Notes under the pieces: model-generated
What the model saw: only the letters and a program-made list of their open reading frames with translations
The model's database searches: none
What the model was told of the DNA's origin: nothing
Assembly: GCA_036509255.1 (NCBI GenBank)
Contig: DATCFY010000106.1
Span: forward strand, 21,569-85,568
DNA length: 64,000 bases
Origin: RYN-230 sp036509255
GTDB lineage: Bacteria > Actinomycetota > Actinomycetes > Streptosporangiales > Streptosporangiaceae
Direction of reading: 5' to 3'
Shown: positions 49,717-57,233 of the stretch, one piece after another
How positions within the stretch are numbered: position 1 is the first letter of the stretch
How the letters are laid out: each line of letters opens with the position of its first letter
Position numbers and translations under genes: made by a program

Positions 49717-50235
49717 TCAGCGTCCGGTGACCCCGTCGAGAGCCTCCCGGAGCAGGTCGGCGTGCCCGTTGTGGCGCGCGTACTCGCCGATCATGTGCAG
49801 GTACATCATCCGCACGGAGAAGGTGTCGCCGCCGCCCGCGTCGAACGTGTCCCCGAAATCCAGGCCCGCCACGGCCTCGTCGCCCTGCCGCCATTCTTCC
49901 TGGAGCCGCGCGATATCCGCCTCAGCCTCCGCCGCCACGGCGTCGTTGAAGTCGGCGTCCTTCCCGCCGGCCGGGTTGTACATGGGCGCGACCGGCAGGC
50001 CGGCCGCCCGCTGCCGGAACCAGATCCGCTCGACCTTGGCCAGGTGCCGGATCAGGCCCAGCAGCGAAAGATTTGAGGACGGGATCGGCCGCCGGGCCAG
50101 CTGCTCGCCGGTCAGCCCGGCGCAGATGTTCAGCAGCGCGGCCCGCTGCCAGTTCAGGTAGCCCTCGAGGATCGGCCGGTCATCGCCGGTCATCGGCCCG
50201 TCGACGGGGTCAGGTGCGGGTACGGTCCAGGTCAT
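49717..50235 (-). CDS. DinB-family (DUF664-like) protein
   Basis: The 172-residue four-helix-bundle protein carries GYLNWQRAALLNICAGLTGE near residue 25, SSNLSLLGLIRHLAKVERIW near 52 with the first His, and the C-terminal YLHMIGEYARHNGHADLLRE with two His. The three His residues make the DinB metal site. Relatives act as thiol-dependent transferases (mycothiol or bacillithiol). A mycothiol-linked detoxification role is plausible in an actinomycete but unproven. ATG 50235 is chosen because the upstream extension is Arg/Gly-rich and not family-like. Confidence 0.88.
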   Translation of the reverse strand: MTWTVPAPDPVDGPMTGDDRPILEGYLNWQRAALLNICAGLTGEQLARRPIPSSNLSLLGLIRHLAKVERIWFRQRAAGLPVAPMYNPAGGKDADFNDAVAAEAEADIARLQEEWRQGDEAVAGLDFGDTFDAGGGDTFSVRMMYLHMIGEYARHNGHADLLREALDGVTGR

Positions 50236-50338
50236 CACCCCAGCCTGGCAGCAGCGCCCGGCCCGTGCGAACCGGCCGGGGCCCCGGGCCCGCACATTGC
50301 GGCCGAGCGTGAGTGCGGGTGGGTTCGGGAGAGAGTTC

Positions 50339-50370
50339 TCGAGAGATTCCTCTTGACAAATACCTCTCGA
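50339..50370 (+). promoter_or_regulatory. Inverted repeat and -35 box before the ArsR-like gene
   Basis: TCGAGAG at 50339-50345 and CTCTCGA at 50364-50370 flank TTGACA at 50353-50358. A weak -10 (GAGCAT, 50376-50381) would place transcription at about the ATG at 50388. The symmetric site over the -35 suggests autoregulation. Confidence 0.45.
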
Positions 50371-50387
50371 AAGAAGAGCATCGAGCC

Positions 50388-51038
50388 ATGCCTCTTAACG
50401 ATGAGGAGCCGCCGGCGGCGCCTGAGCCCCTGGAAGGCGTGCGCGAGCTCACCGATTCGCGCACGCTACGGGCCCTGACTCACCCGGTCCGCATCGCGCT
50501 CATCGAGGCCCTGCTGCTCGGAGGCGCGATGACGGCCACGGAGGTGGGCGAGCGGATCAGCGAGTCGCCCACCACGTGCTCGTTCCATCTGCGCCAGCTG
50601 GCGAAGTACGGGTTCGTGGAAGAGGCGGGTGGTGGCAAGGGCCGGGCCCGGCCGTGGCGGCTGACCTCGATCGGGATGCAGTTCGCCACCGCGCACGACG
50701 ACCCGGAAACCGAGGTCGCGGCGGGCGCCCTGGTCCGCATGCTCCGCGAGCGCCAGTTCGGGCGGTACCGGACCTGGCTGGAAACTAATCGCACGTTCCC
50801 GCGCGAGTGGCGGGACGCGGCGGGCAGCAGCGAGAGCATCATCTACCTCACCGCCGGGGAACTCGAAGAGCTCAACCAGGAAGTGCTGGCCCTGCTGCTG
50901 CCCCGGTTCCGCGAGCGGCTCACCGACCCCGCCCGCCGGCCGCCCGGCGCGGTGCCGGTCGAGATCCTCATGCTGGCCTACCCGATCAGCCTGCCCCCGG
51001 CTGGTGATGTCCCGCCCGATGAGGCCGCCGGCGATTAG
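50388..51038 (+). CDS. ArsR/HTH_20-type transcriptional regulator
   Basis: The 216-residue protein has a winged helix-turn-helix: LRALTHPVRIALIEALLLGG near residue 26, ATEVGERISESPTTCSFHLR as recognition unit, and YGFVEEAGGGKGRARPWRLT as wing. It lacks the usual metal-site cysteines and has a 110-residue C-terminal helical domain (FGRYRTWLETNRTFPREWRD and the YLTAGELEELNQEVLALLLP coiled segment). Actinobacteria have many such regulators next to MFS genes, but none is adjacent here. ATG 50388 is chosen because the upstream extension has no ribosome site and overlaps the promoter. Confidence 0.87.
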   Translation: MPLNDEEPPAAPEPLEGVRELTDSRTLRALTHPVRIALIEALLLGGAMTATEVGERISESPTTCSFHLRQLAKYGFVEEAGGGKGRARPWRLTSIGMQFATAHDDPETEVAAGALVRMLRERQFGRYRTWLETNRTFPREWRDAAGSSESIIYLTAGELEELNQEVLALLLPRFRERLTDPARRPPGAVPVEILMLAYPISLPPAGDVPPDEAAGD

Positions 51039-51070
51039 CCGGCTGGCGGCGAACCGTCTTAACGAGTGTG

Positions 51071-51087
51071 CGCCTCCCCCGGAGGCG
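51071..51087 (+). terminator. Short GC hairpin after the ArsR-like gene
   Basis: CGCCTCC at 51071-51077 pairs with GGAGGCG at 51081-51087 around CCC, 33 bases after the stop codon and 35 bases before the next ATG. Confidence 0.5.
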
Positions 51088-51121
51088 GACCTGAACCTTC
51101 CCGACGTGAGGTGACTTAGCC

Positions 51122-51358
51122 ATGCATCCGTACCTGATGGAACAGCAGATCAAGGCACGCAACGAAAACCTGCACCGCGAACTCGCCCGCCCCCGGCAGG
51201 AGCGTGTGCGGCGCTGGCCGCGGCCACGGCCGTCCCTGCGTCATGACCTGGGCTGGATGCTGGTCGGCGTGGGGCTGCGCATGGCCCTCGGCCGGCCCGG
51301 CCCACGCGGTGGCCCGCCCGGGCGCCCGGGCAGCGATCCCGCCATCACGCCCGGATGA
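51122..51358 (+). CDS. Small hypothetical protein
   Basis: The 78-residue product starts MHPYLMEQQIKARNENLHRE, a start I recognise in small actinobacterial proteins (MHPYL followed by a charged helix). It continues with an Arg/Pro-rich stretch (RPRQERVRRWPRPRPSLRHD) and a short hydrophobic patch, LGWMLVGVGLRMAL, that may touch the membrane. GTGAGGTGACTTAGCC precedes the ATG. Its function is unknown. The 3' end overlaps the convergent AAA gene by 14 bases. Confidence 0.65.
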   Translation: MHPYLMEQQIKARNENLHRELARPRQERVRRWPRPRPSLRHDLGWMLVGVGLRMALGRPGPRGGPPGRPGSDPAITPG

Positions 51359-52412
51359 CGACATCCGCGGGCTCGATGCGCATCAGATCGTCCCGGTTCC
51401 AGCTGCGGTCCAGCTCGGTCGCGAGACGGTGCGCATGGCGGAGGCGGGCCCGGTCCAGCTCGTTGCGGACGCTGCGGGCGTTGGCGAAGCGGGGCTGGCC
51501 CATCTGGTGCGTGAGGTACTCGCTGAAAGCCGTCTCAGCTTCCGCCGAGAGGTAGTAGTTCGACTGCTCCATCATCCGCCGTCCGATGTGCACCAGCTCA
51601 TCGAGTTCGTAGGCGGCGAAGTCGAGATGATGAGCGATCCGTGAGCTCATCCCGGGATTCGACCCGAAGAACTCGTCCATCCGGTCCTTGTAGCCGGCCA
51701 GGATGACGACGAGCTTGTCGCGCTCGTTCTCCATGACCTGGAGCAGGATGTCGACCACTTCCTGGCCATAGTCTTTCGAATCCCCCGGCCGGTAGAGGTA
51801 GTACGCCTCATCGATGAACAGCACCCCGCCCATCGCGTGGTCCAGGACTCGCTTGGTCTTCGGTGCGGTCTGCCCGATGTACTCGGCGACCAGGTCGTCC
51901 CGCATGGCGTGGACCAGATGACCCTTTTCCAGGTAGCCGAGCCGGTGCAGAAGTTCCGCCATCCGCAAGGCAACGGTGGTCTTCCCTGTCCCGGGCGGCC
52001 CGGTGAAGCACATGTGCAGATTGGGCCGGGGCGCGGAAAGGCCGAACTTGTTCCTGGCCCGGTCGACCAGGAGAAGCGCCGCGATCTCCTGTATTTTCCG
52101 CTTCACCGGCACCAGCCCGATCAGGTCCCGGTCGAGGGCATCGAAGACGTCGTCGATGTCCGCCGCGCGCCGCTCGGCCGCGAAGGTGACAGTAGCGTCC
52201 GCCGGCAGCAGTTCGATCTCGCCGCGGTCCCTGCTGCGCCGTGCCGGACGGCGAGGCGGCGGGGTGCCCACCGGCTTCGGGTCTTCGTTCACCGTCACGG
52301 GGGTGGCCTTACTGAGAGACCGCACTCCAAGAAGCACCATCACCATCAGGATGCCGAAGGCCACAAAGCATACGACGCTGATGGCCAGCGTCACTGCGTC
52401 GTGTGCGCTCAT
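51345..52412 (-). CDS. Membrane-anchored CbbX/CfxQ-like AAA+ ATPase
   Basis: The 355-residue protein starts with a membrane helix, LAISVVCFVAFGILMVMVLL (9-28), and a basic linker. A CbbX-type AAA+ domain follows: DALDRDLIGLVPVKRKIQEI near 92, Walker A CFTGPPGTGKTTVALRMAEL near 134, YIGQTAPKTKRVLDHAMGGV near 175, Walker B VLFIDEAYYLY, and the Arg fingers in GMSSRIAHHLDF and RFANARSVRNELDRARLRHA. CbbX remodels red-type Rubisco, but no Rubisco genes occur here. Related modules occur in EccA of type VII secretion. The anchor suggests remodelling of a membrane-associated client. Confidence 0.9.
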   Translation of the reverse strand: MSAHDAVTLAISVVCFVAFGILMVMVLLGVRSLSKATPVTVNEDPKPVGTPPPRRPARRSRDRGEIELLPADATVTFAAERRAADIDDVFDALDRDLIGLVPVKRKIQEIAALLLVDRARNKFGLSAPRPNLHMCFTGPPGTGKTTVALRMAELLHRLGYLEKGHLVHAMRDDLVAEYIGQTAPKTKRVLDHAMGGVLFIDEAYYLYRPGDSKDYGQEVVDILLQVMENERDKLVVILAGYKDRMDEFFGSNPGMSSRIAHHLDFAAYELDELVHIGRRMMEQSNYYLSAEAETAFSEYLTHQMGQPRFANARSVRNELDRARLRHAHRLATELDRSWNRDDLMRIEPADVVIRA

Positions 52413-52531
52413 GTATCACGACCGGGCACGACGCTCTCCCCCCAGTGCTCTCCACCGAAGGTACCTGAGCGCCGGGCTGCGGCCCAAGCCGCAGTGCGGA
52501 TGAGGCCTTGGCCTCGCCGGTGCCTGAACTT

Positions 52532-53605
52532 CTAGCGTGCGCGGTGACGGCGATCCAGGTTGGCCCAGATCCGCTGGGACACACCCTGGATGGTGCTGAT
52601 CCCGTAGTCGAACCCGGCGGTGCCGGGGCCCGCGGGGTCATCGGTGGTGAGCACGGCCAGGACGTAGTTGCGGCCCTTGCCCCGGACCCAGCCGATGCTG
52701 TTGACCTGCCACGGGCACGTGTCGTCCTGCTTGGCGCAGGTGGGCACGTACTTCCAGCCGTTCTTGAGGGCGACGGTCACGTCCGGGTCGGGTGTGGCGT
52801 AGTCGGGGGCGGCGCACCTGGTGCCCCACGGGCCGCAGGTGATGCCCCAGCGCTGGGCCGGCTCCACGCTCTCCATCAGGTGCAGGCCGTACTTCCTCGC
52901 GTCGCGGGCCAGGGTGCGGTTGCGGTAGGCGAGGGTACGGACGATCGCGACTTGGTCGGCGGCCGTGGTCGTGGTGTTGCCCCACCCGTAGTACGTCGGC
53001 GTCTCGCAGCCGACCTGGGTGTGCCGGGTCGGGATCAGCGTGTTGAACAGGGTGAGCGTGGTGCAGCCCCCGGAGAAGTAGAACAGCGAGGTCGCGGCCA
53101 CGTTATCGCTCATGGTGATCATGTTCTGCAGCAGGTACGTGATGGAGTACGGCATGTTTCCGGGGATTGTCCCTGGCCGGGACTGGTAACGCCGCAGCCA
53201 GAGGCCCATGATGTCGGCCTTGACGATGCTGGCCGTGTACTGCGTGTCCGGTCCGCCCGACAGGAGGTAGGTCCGGCCGGTGAGCTTGTTGAACAGCGCG
53301 ACCTGCGCGACGCCCTGGCGGGTGCGCAGGTAGCGGCGGATCCCGCGCAGCGGCCTGGCCCGGAGTGTGGTCCCGGACACGTCTTTCACCGGAAGCGCGC
53401 CAGCCACCGGAAGCGAGGCGGCCTCGTGACGGGTTCCCCCGGCCGCCGTGAGATGGCGGGTCCCCGCCGTGAGAATGGCCGCGCCGGCGGGCGGCGCCTG
53501 GCCGGGGTGACCGCCGACCAGCAGGCCGGCGGCGGCCAGGGCGCCCACACCGAGCGCCAGACCGGAAAGCCGTACTATCCGCGAGGATCTCACTGCCTGC
53601 ACCAT
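52532..53605 (-). CDS. Secreted class-A beta-lactamase-like serine hydrolase
   Basis: The 357-residue protein has a signal peptide (LSGLALGVGALAAAGLLVGG near residues 13-32). A transpeptidase-like fold follows, with active Ser in QYTASIVKADIMGLWL (Ser-x-x-Lys) and TMSDNVAATSLF (Ser-Asp-Asn). The third motif appears as VALKNGWKYVP (Lys-Asn-Gly instead of Lys-Thr-Gly). VALFNKLTGRTYLLSGGPDT precedes the serine. Similar actinobacterial proteins are annotated as serine hydrolases of unknown substrate. Four or more cysteines in the C-terminal half (ITCGPWGTRCAAP, VPTCAKQDDTC) suggest disulfides. ATG 53605 follows AGAGGGGG. Confidence 0.87.
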   Translation of the reverse strand: MVQAVRSSRIVRLSGLALGVGALAAAGLLVGGHPGQAPPAGAAILTAGTRHLTAAGGTRHEAASLPVAGALPVKDVSGTTLRARPLRGIRRYLRTRQGVAQVALFNKLTGRTYLLSGGPDTQYTASIVKADIMGLWLRRYQSRPGTIPGNMPYSITYLLQNMITMSDNVAATSLFYFSGGCTTLTLFNTLIPTRHTQVGCETPTYYGWGNTTTTAADQVAIVRTLAYRNRTLARDARKYGLHLMESVEPAQRWGITCGPWGTRCAAPDYATPDPDVTVALKNGWKYVPTCAKQDDTCPWQVNSIGWVRGKGRNYVLAVLTTDDPAGPGTAGFDYGISTIQGVSQRIWANLDRRHRAR

Positions 53606-53781
53606 GGCCCCCTCTGGTAACACAGGCACCGCCGCTTTGGGCTGGAACGTATCAGGGACGGCGTTGGGTAGTCGTGTAACTGCGTTGCGTCAGCGAGTCG
53701 TGCCGGAAGGGCTTCCCAGCAACCGCGCCGTGTGACACTCAGCTCTGGGGGTGGCCCCCCGCTCGAAGTAAGGTCGGGGGC

Positions 53782-54309
53782 ATGGCTCTAGCCGGACGCA
53801 ACGTCCTCCTTCTCGCGGCGGACCTGTTCGAGGACATGGAACTGCTCTATCCGCTGTACCGGCTGCGTGAAGAAGAGATCGCGGTGACCGTGGCCGGCCT
53901 CAATAAGCACCCGGTCATGGGCAAGAAGGGCCATGGCCCGGTGCTCGTGGACACCGCCGTGGACCAGCTCAGCGCGCGGGACTTCGACGGCCTGGTCATC
54001 CCCGGCGGTTACGCGCCGGACAAGCTGCGCCGCTCCGCAGCGGTGCTGGGCCTGGTGCGCGACTTCGACGAGGCCGGCAAGCCGATTGCCTTCATCTGCC
54101 ACGCCGGCTGGGTGCCGATCTCCGCGAATATCCTCAAGGGCCGGCGGGCGACCAGCGTGGCAGCGATCCGGGACGACATGGTCAACGCCGGGACCGACTG
54201 GGTAGACGAGGCGACAGTGGTGGACGGTAACCTCATCTCCGCCCGCACCCCGGACGATCTCGGCCCCTGGATGAAGGCGCTGCTCCAGGCGCTCGACCGC
54301 GCCGGGTAA
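53782..54309 (+). CDS. DJ-1/PfpI family protein
   Basis: The 175-residue class I glutamine-amidotransferase-like protein has LLLAADLFEDMELLYPLYRL with the acidic residue of the nucleophile elbow, FDGLVIPGGYAPDKLRRSAA near residue 73, and the catalytic Cys in IAFICHAGWVPISANILKGR near 105. The Cys-His pair and the conserved Glu match PfpI/YhbO proteins, described as proteases, chaperones or glyoxalases acting on damaged proteins and aldehydes. The gene is convergent with the enoyl-CoA hydratase gene, 14 bases apart. Confidence 0.92.
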   Translation: MALAGRNVLLLAADLFEDMELLYPLYRLREEEIAVTVAGLNKHPVMGKKGHGPVLVDTAVDQLSARDFDGLVIPGGYAPDKLRRSAAVLGLVRDFDEAGKPIAFICHAGWVPISANILKGRRATSVAAIRDDMVNAGTDWVDEATVVDGNLISARTPDDLGPWMKALLQALDRAG

Positions 54310-54323
54310 CAGGCGGCGTCCGC

Positions 54324-55100
54324 TCAGCGTCCGCGGAGCCAGCGCGGCTTGCGCTTCTCCAGGAACGCCCGCATCCACTCCCGGGCCTCCGGGAGCTGGC
54401 TGGTCGCGGCCATCACCTCGACGGCGTAGGCGTACGCCTTCGGCTGGTCCAGGTCGATCTGGGCGTACAGCGCCTGCTTGCCGATGCCCTTGCTCTCCGC
54501 CGATCCGCGGGTGACGCGCTCGAGCAGGTCCTGGACTGCTGAGTCGAGCTGCCCTGCGGGCACGACCTGGTTAACCAGGCCCCAGTCGAGCGCGGTCTTC
54601 GCGTCGATCACGTCGCCGGACATGGCCATCTCCATGGCGCGCTTCCGGCCCACGTTCCGGGCCACGGCCACCATCGGCGTATGGCAGAACCAGCCGCCCT
54701 TGCCGCCAGGCGTGGCGAATCCGGCGTCCTCACTGGCCACCGCGAGATCGGCGCTGGCGACCAGCTGGCAGCCGGCCGCCGTGGCCAGCCCGTGCACCCG
54801 CGCTACGACCGGCTGCGGCACCTGCTGCATCAGCGTCATCAGTTCGGTGCAGGTGCCCAGCAGCGAGCGGATCGCCGGAAGGTCGGTCTCGGCCACCTCG
54901 GCGAGGTCGTGCCCGGAGCAGAACACCGGGCCGTTCCCGGCCAGGACGACGCCGACAGCATCGCTGTCCCCGATCTCGCGGAACGCGGTGATCAGCTCGC
55001 GCATGTGCGCCCGGGACAGGGCGTTACGCCGCTGCGGCCGGTTCATCGTGATGGTGGCGAAGTCACCGGACCTGTCCACCAGGATGTGCTCGAAGCCCAT
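54324..55100 (-). CDS. Enoyl-CoA hydratase/isomerase family protein
   Basis: The 258-residue crotonase-fold protein has FATITMNRPQRRNALSRAHM near residue 15, the oxyanion-hole block PVFCSGHDLAEV near 60, and RVHGLATAAGCQLVASADLA near 105 with the second Gly. The two Glu residues of true hydratases are not both at the expected positions: GGKGGWFCHTPMVAVARNVG has no Glu there. It is close to the ECHDC3-like group with weak or no hydratase activity. AGGAGG stands eight bases before ATG 55100; ATG 55106 is less likely. Confidence 0.88.
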   Translation of the reverse strand: MGFEHILVDRSGDFATITMNRPQRRNALSRAHMRELITAFREIGDSDAVGVVLAGNGPVFCSGHDLAEVAETDLPAIRSLLGTCTELMTLMQQVPQPVVARVHGLATAAGCQLVASADLAVASEDAGFATPGGKGGWFCHTPMVAVARNVGRKRAMEMAMSGDVIDAKTALDWGLVNQVVPAGQLDSAVQDLLERVTRGSAESKGIGKQALYAQIDLDQPKAYAYAVEVMAATSQLPEAREWMRAFLEKRKPRWLRGR

Positions 55101-55287
55101 GGCCATATCCTCCTGAGCGCAGCCTACGTCGGCCGTGGCCCAGGGCAACTTCGTCACCCTCATGGAGGCCCTGCCGCCCGTGCCGCGCCCCCGCCGGCCG
55201 GTGAGGGGAACCGCTGCGGGCGGTTAACTGGGCCTAGCAGCGGGAGCGCCGCACCGAGGCGGGCCCGGCGACAGGGAACGCGGAGCC

Positions 55288-56302
55288 ATGAAGCGCAGGA
55301 TTCTCGGCGGTACGGGCATGTCGGTCAGCGAGTTCGCGCTCGGCGCGATGATGTTCGGGGCCATGGGCAACCCCGACCATGACGAATCGGTCCGGATGAT
55401 CCACGCGGCGCTGGACGCCGGCATCAACTTCGTCGACACCGCGGACGTTTACTCGCGGGGCGAGTCGGAGGAGATCGTCGGCCAGGCCCTGAAGGGCCGC
55501 CGGGGCGACGTCGTGCTCGCGACAAAGTTCGCGATGCCCATGGGCCCGGATGACAACCAGCGCGGTGGCTCACCCCGGTGGATCAAGCAGGCCGTCGAGG
55601 CCAGCCTGCGGCGCCTCGGCACCGACTACATCGACCTCTACCAGATGCACCGGCCGGACTACGCGACCGACATCGAGGAGAGCCTCTCGGCCCTGTCGGA
55701 CCTGGTCCGCGAGGGCAAGGTCCGCGCGATCGGTTCCTCGACGTTCCCGGCCGAGCTGATCGTCGAGGCGCACTGGGCCGCGGCCCGCGCCGGGCTGCAC
55801 CGCTTCCGCACCGAGCAGCCGCGGTACTCGATCCTCAACCGGACCATCGAAGGTGCCGTGCTGCCCGTCGCGCAGCGCTACGGCATGGGCGTCCTGACTT
55901 ACGGGCCGCTGGCCAGCTGGCTGGCTGTCCGGGCGCGCCGATCCGTCCCAGGGACATCGCGCGGCCTCTGCGCCGCAGGCGTTCGACCTGGCGGTCCCGG
56001 CCAACCAGGTCCGCCAGGGGGCCGTCCGCGAGCTGACCAAACTCGCCGCGGATGCCGGGCTCCGGCTCACCCACCTGGCCACCGCGTTTGTCCGGTCCCA
56101 CCCGGCGGTCACCTCTGTCCTCATCGGCCCGCGGAAGCCGGAGCAGCTCGACGACCTCCTGGCGGGCGCGGACGTCGGGCTGAGCGAGGATGTGCTGGAC
56201 CGGATCGACGAGATCGTGCCGCCGGGCACCGAGATCAACCCGGCGGACAACTACATGGCCGCGCACCCTGCGCTGGGGGATAAACGGCTGCGCCGCCGCT
56301 GA
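55288..56302 (+). pseudogene. Aldo/keto reductase disrupted by one extra base
   Basis: Frame one from ATG 55288 gives a typical aldo/keto reductase: MKRRILGGTGMSVSEFALGA, NFVDTADVYSRGESEE, VVLATKFAMPM, DYIDLYQMHRPDY and YGMGVLTYGPLAS, to about 55917. Family sequence continues one base later as GWLSGRADPSQ, AVPANQVRQGAV, THLATAFVRSHP, SVLIGPRKPEQLDDLL and ends at TGA 56300-56302. Removing T55918 restores PLASGWLSGR, the canonical junction. Repaired length is 337 residues. As written, the frame one product would end in unrelated sequence at 56283. The cause is mutation or a sequencing error. Confidence 0.8.
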
Positions 56303-56408
56303 GCGGCCGGGCCGTGAGCCGCCGTGCGGCCGGAGGGCGGCTTCGCCCGGGGCCGGCGGCGCGACCGGAGATCAGCTGCGCGACCCAGGATCAGCTGCGA
56401 CCCGGGGA

Positions 56409-56805
56409 TCAGCTGCGGACCCGGAAGTAGCCGACCGCGCCCAGATAGGCGACCCCGCCGACCGCGCCGATGATGGCGTAGGGCGCGCCGTCGTGACCGT
56501 GCGCCACCTCGATCACAAAGCCGGCCAGCACCGCCAGGATCATGGCCACCGCGGTCACGGCCGTGGCGCGCAGGTCGATCCCGGCCAGCCGCTCGTCGCG
56601 GTGGTCGAGCAGCCCGCGGACCGTCTCGCTGCGCCGGCCGATCAGCGCGATCGCGGCGCTGAACGCGACCATGACGCCCAGGGCGATCAGGCCGTAGCCC
56701 GGCTGCCCGCCGAGCGAGAACGCGATCAGGTAGATCAGGCCCGCAGGCCACCCCGGCGGCCGGCGTGATCCGGTACGTGCGGCTGGTCTTAGTCGTGATC
56801 TGCAT
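56409..56805 (-). pseudogene. Small membrane protein downstream of an HTH gene, apparently frameshifted
   Basis: From ATG 56805 the minus strand reads MQITTKTSRTYRITPAAG. Removing one base from the G4 run (C4 at 56751-56754 on the plus strand) continues as GWPAGLIYLIAFSLGGQPGY and GLIALGVMVAFSAAIALIGR, then SETVRGLLDHRDERLAGIDL, VAMILAVLAGFVIEVAHGHD, and IIGAVGGVAYLGAVGYFRVR. This is an approximately 131-residue protein with four helices, of a type that follows small XRE regulators in actinobacteria (DUF2178-like). The ATG lies inside the 3' end of the HTH gene. No other start is available in the downstream frame. Confidence 0.65.
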
Positions 56806-57001
56806 GGAAGATCTCTTCGACGGGGGTCCCGAAGAACCGCGCGATGGCGATGGCCAGGGGGAGGGACGGGGTGTAGCGGCCGGTCTCGATGGAGTTGATC
56901 GTCTGCCGTGAGACGGCCAGCTCGCGGGCCAGGTCGGCCTGGGCGAGTCCCTTGGCGGTGCGGCGTTGCCGCACGTCGTTCCTCACCGCTTCGTTCTTCA
57001 C
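56789..57001 (-). CDS. Small XRE-family helix-turn-helix regulator
   Basis: The 70-residue protein is a Cro/C1-type helix-turn-helix of the YozG kind: VRNDVRQRRTAKGLAQADLA, ELAVSRQTINSIETGRYTPS, and LPLAIAIARFFGTPVEEIFH. It starts at GTG 57001, giving the usual length; no Shine-Dalgarno is seen. The nine-base motif GTGACAAGC (minus strand) occurs at 57038-57046 and 57087-57095 upstream and may be its operator. It pairs with the downstream membrane protein, a common two-gene unit of unknown function. Confidence 0.88.
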   Translation of the reverse strand: MKNEAVRNDVRQRRTAKGLAQADLARELAVSRQTINSIETGRYTPSLPLAIAIARFFGTPVEEIFHADHD

Positions 57002-57196
57002 CGCGGGGATCCGGGTGCCCGGCGTGATGTAAAGTCTGCTTGTCACAATGCTCAGGATCGCCCGTGCGGTCGGCGAGGTCAAGCGTGCTTGTCACCGCCG
57101 ATCCGAGCCAGGCCCGTTAATACCGCATTGCGGACGTAACGGTTCCATGTCGGAGCCTCGCGCGGGCGCGCCAGGAGTGGTTCACTGTGAAATCGA

Positions 57197-57207
57197 GATC
57201 TGAGATC
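57197..57207 (+). promoter_or_regulatory. GATCTNAGATC operator before the ABC importer operon
   Basis: GATCTGAGATC lies 27 bases upstream of the ATPase start. It is an odd palindrome (GATCT-G-AGATC) shared with two other sites in this cluster. It is the probable binding site for the GntR protein encoded at 60155. Confidence 0.7.
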
Positions 57208-57233
57208 CTATTTCCCTGCCGATCGGGGAGTCG

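Noticed and set aside
51345..52412. Rubisco operon or type VII secretion locus
   Set aside because: Only the AAA protein is present; no rbcL/rbcS, EccB-E or WXG100 genes are nearby.
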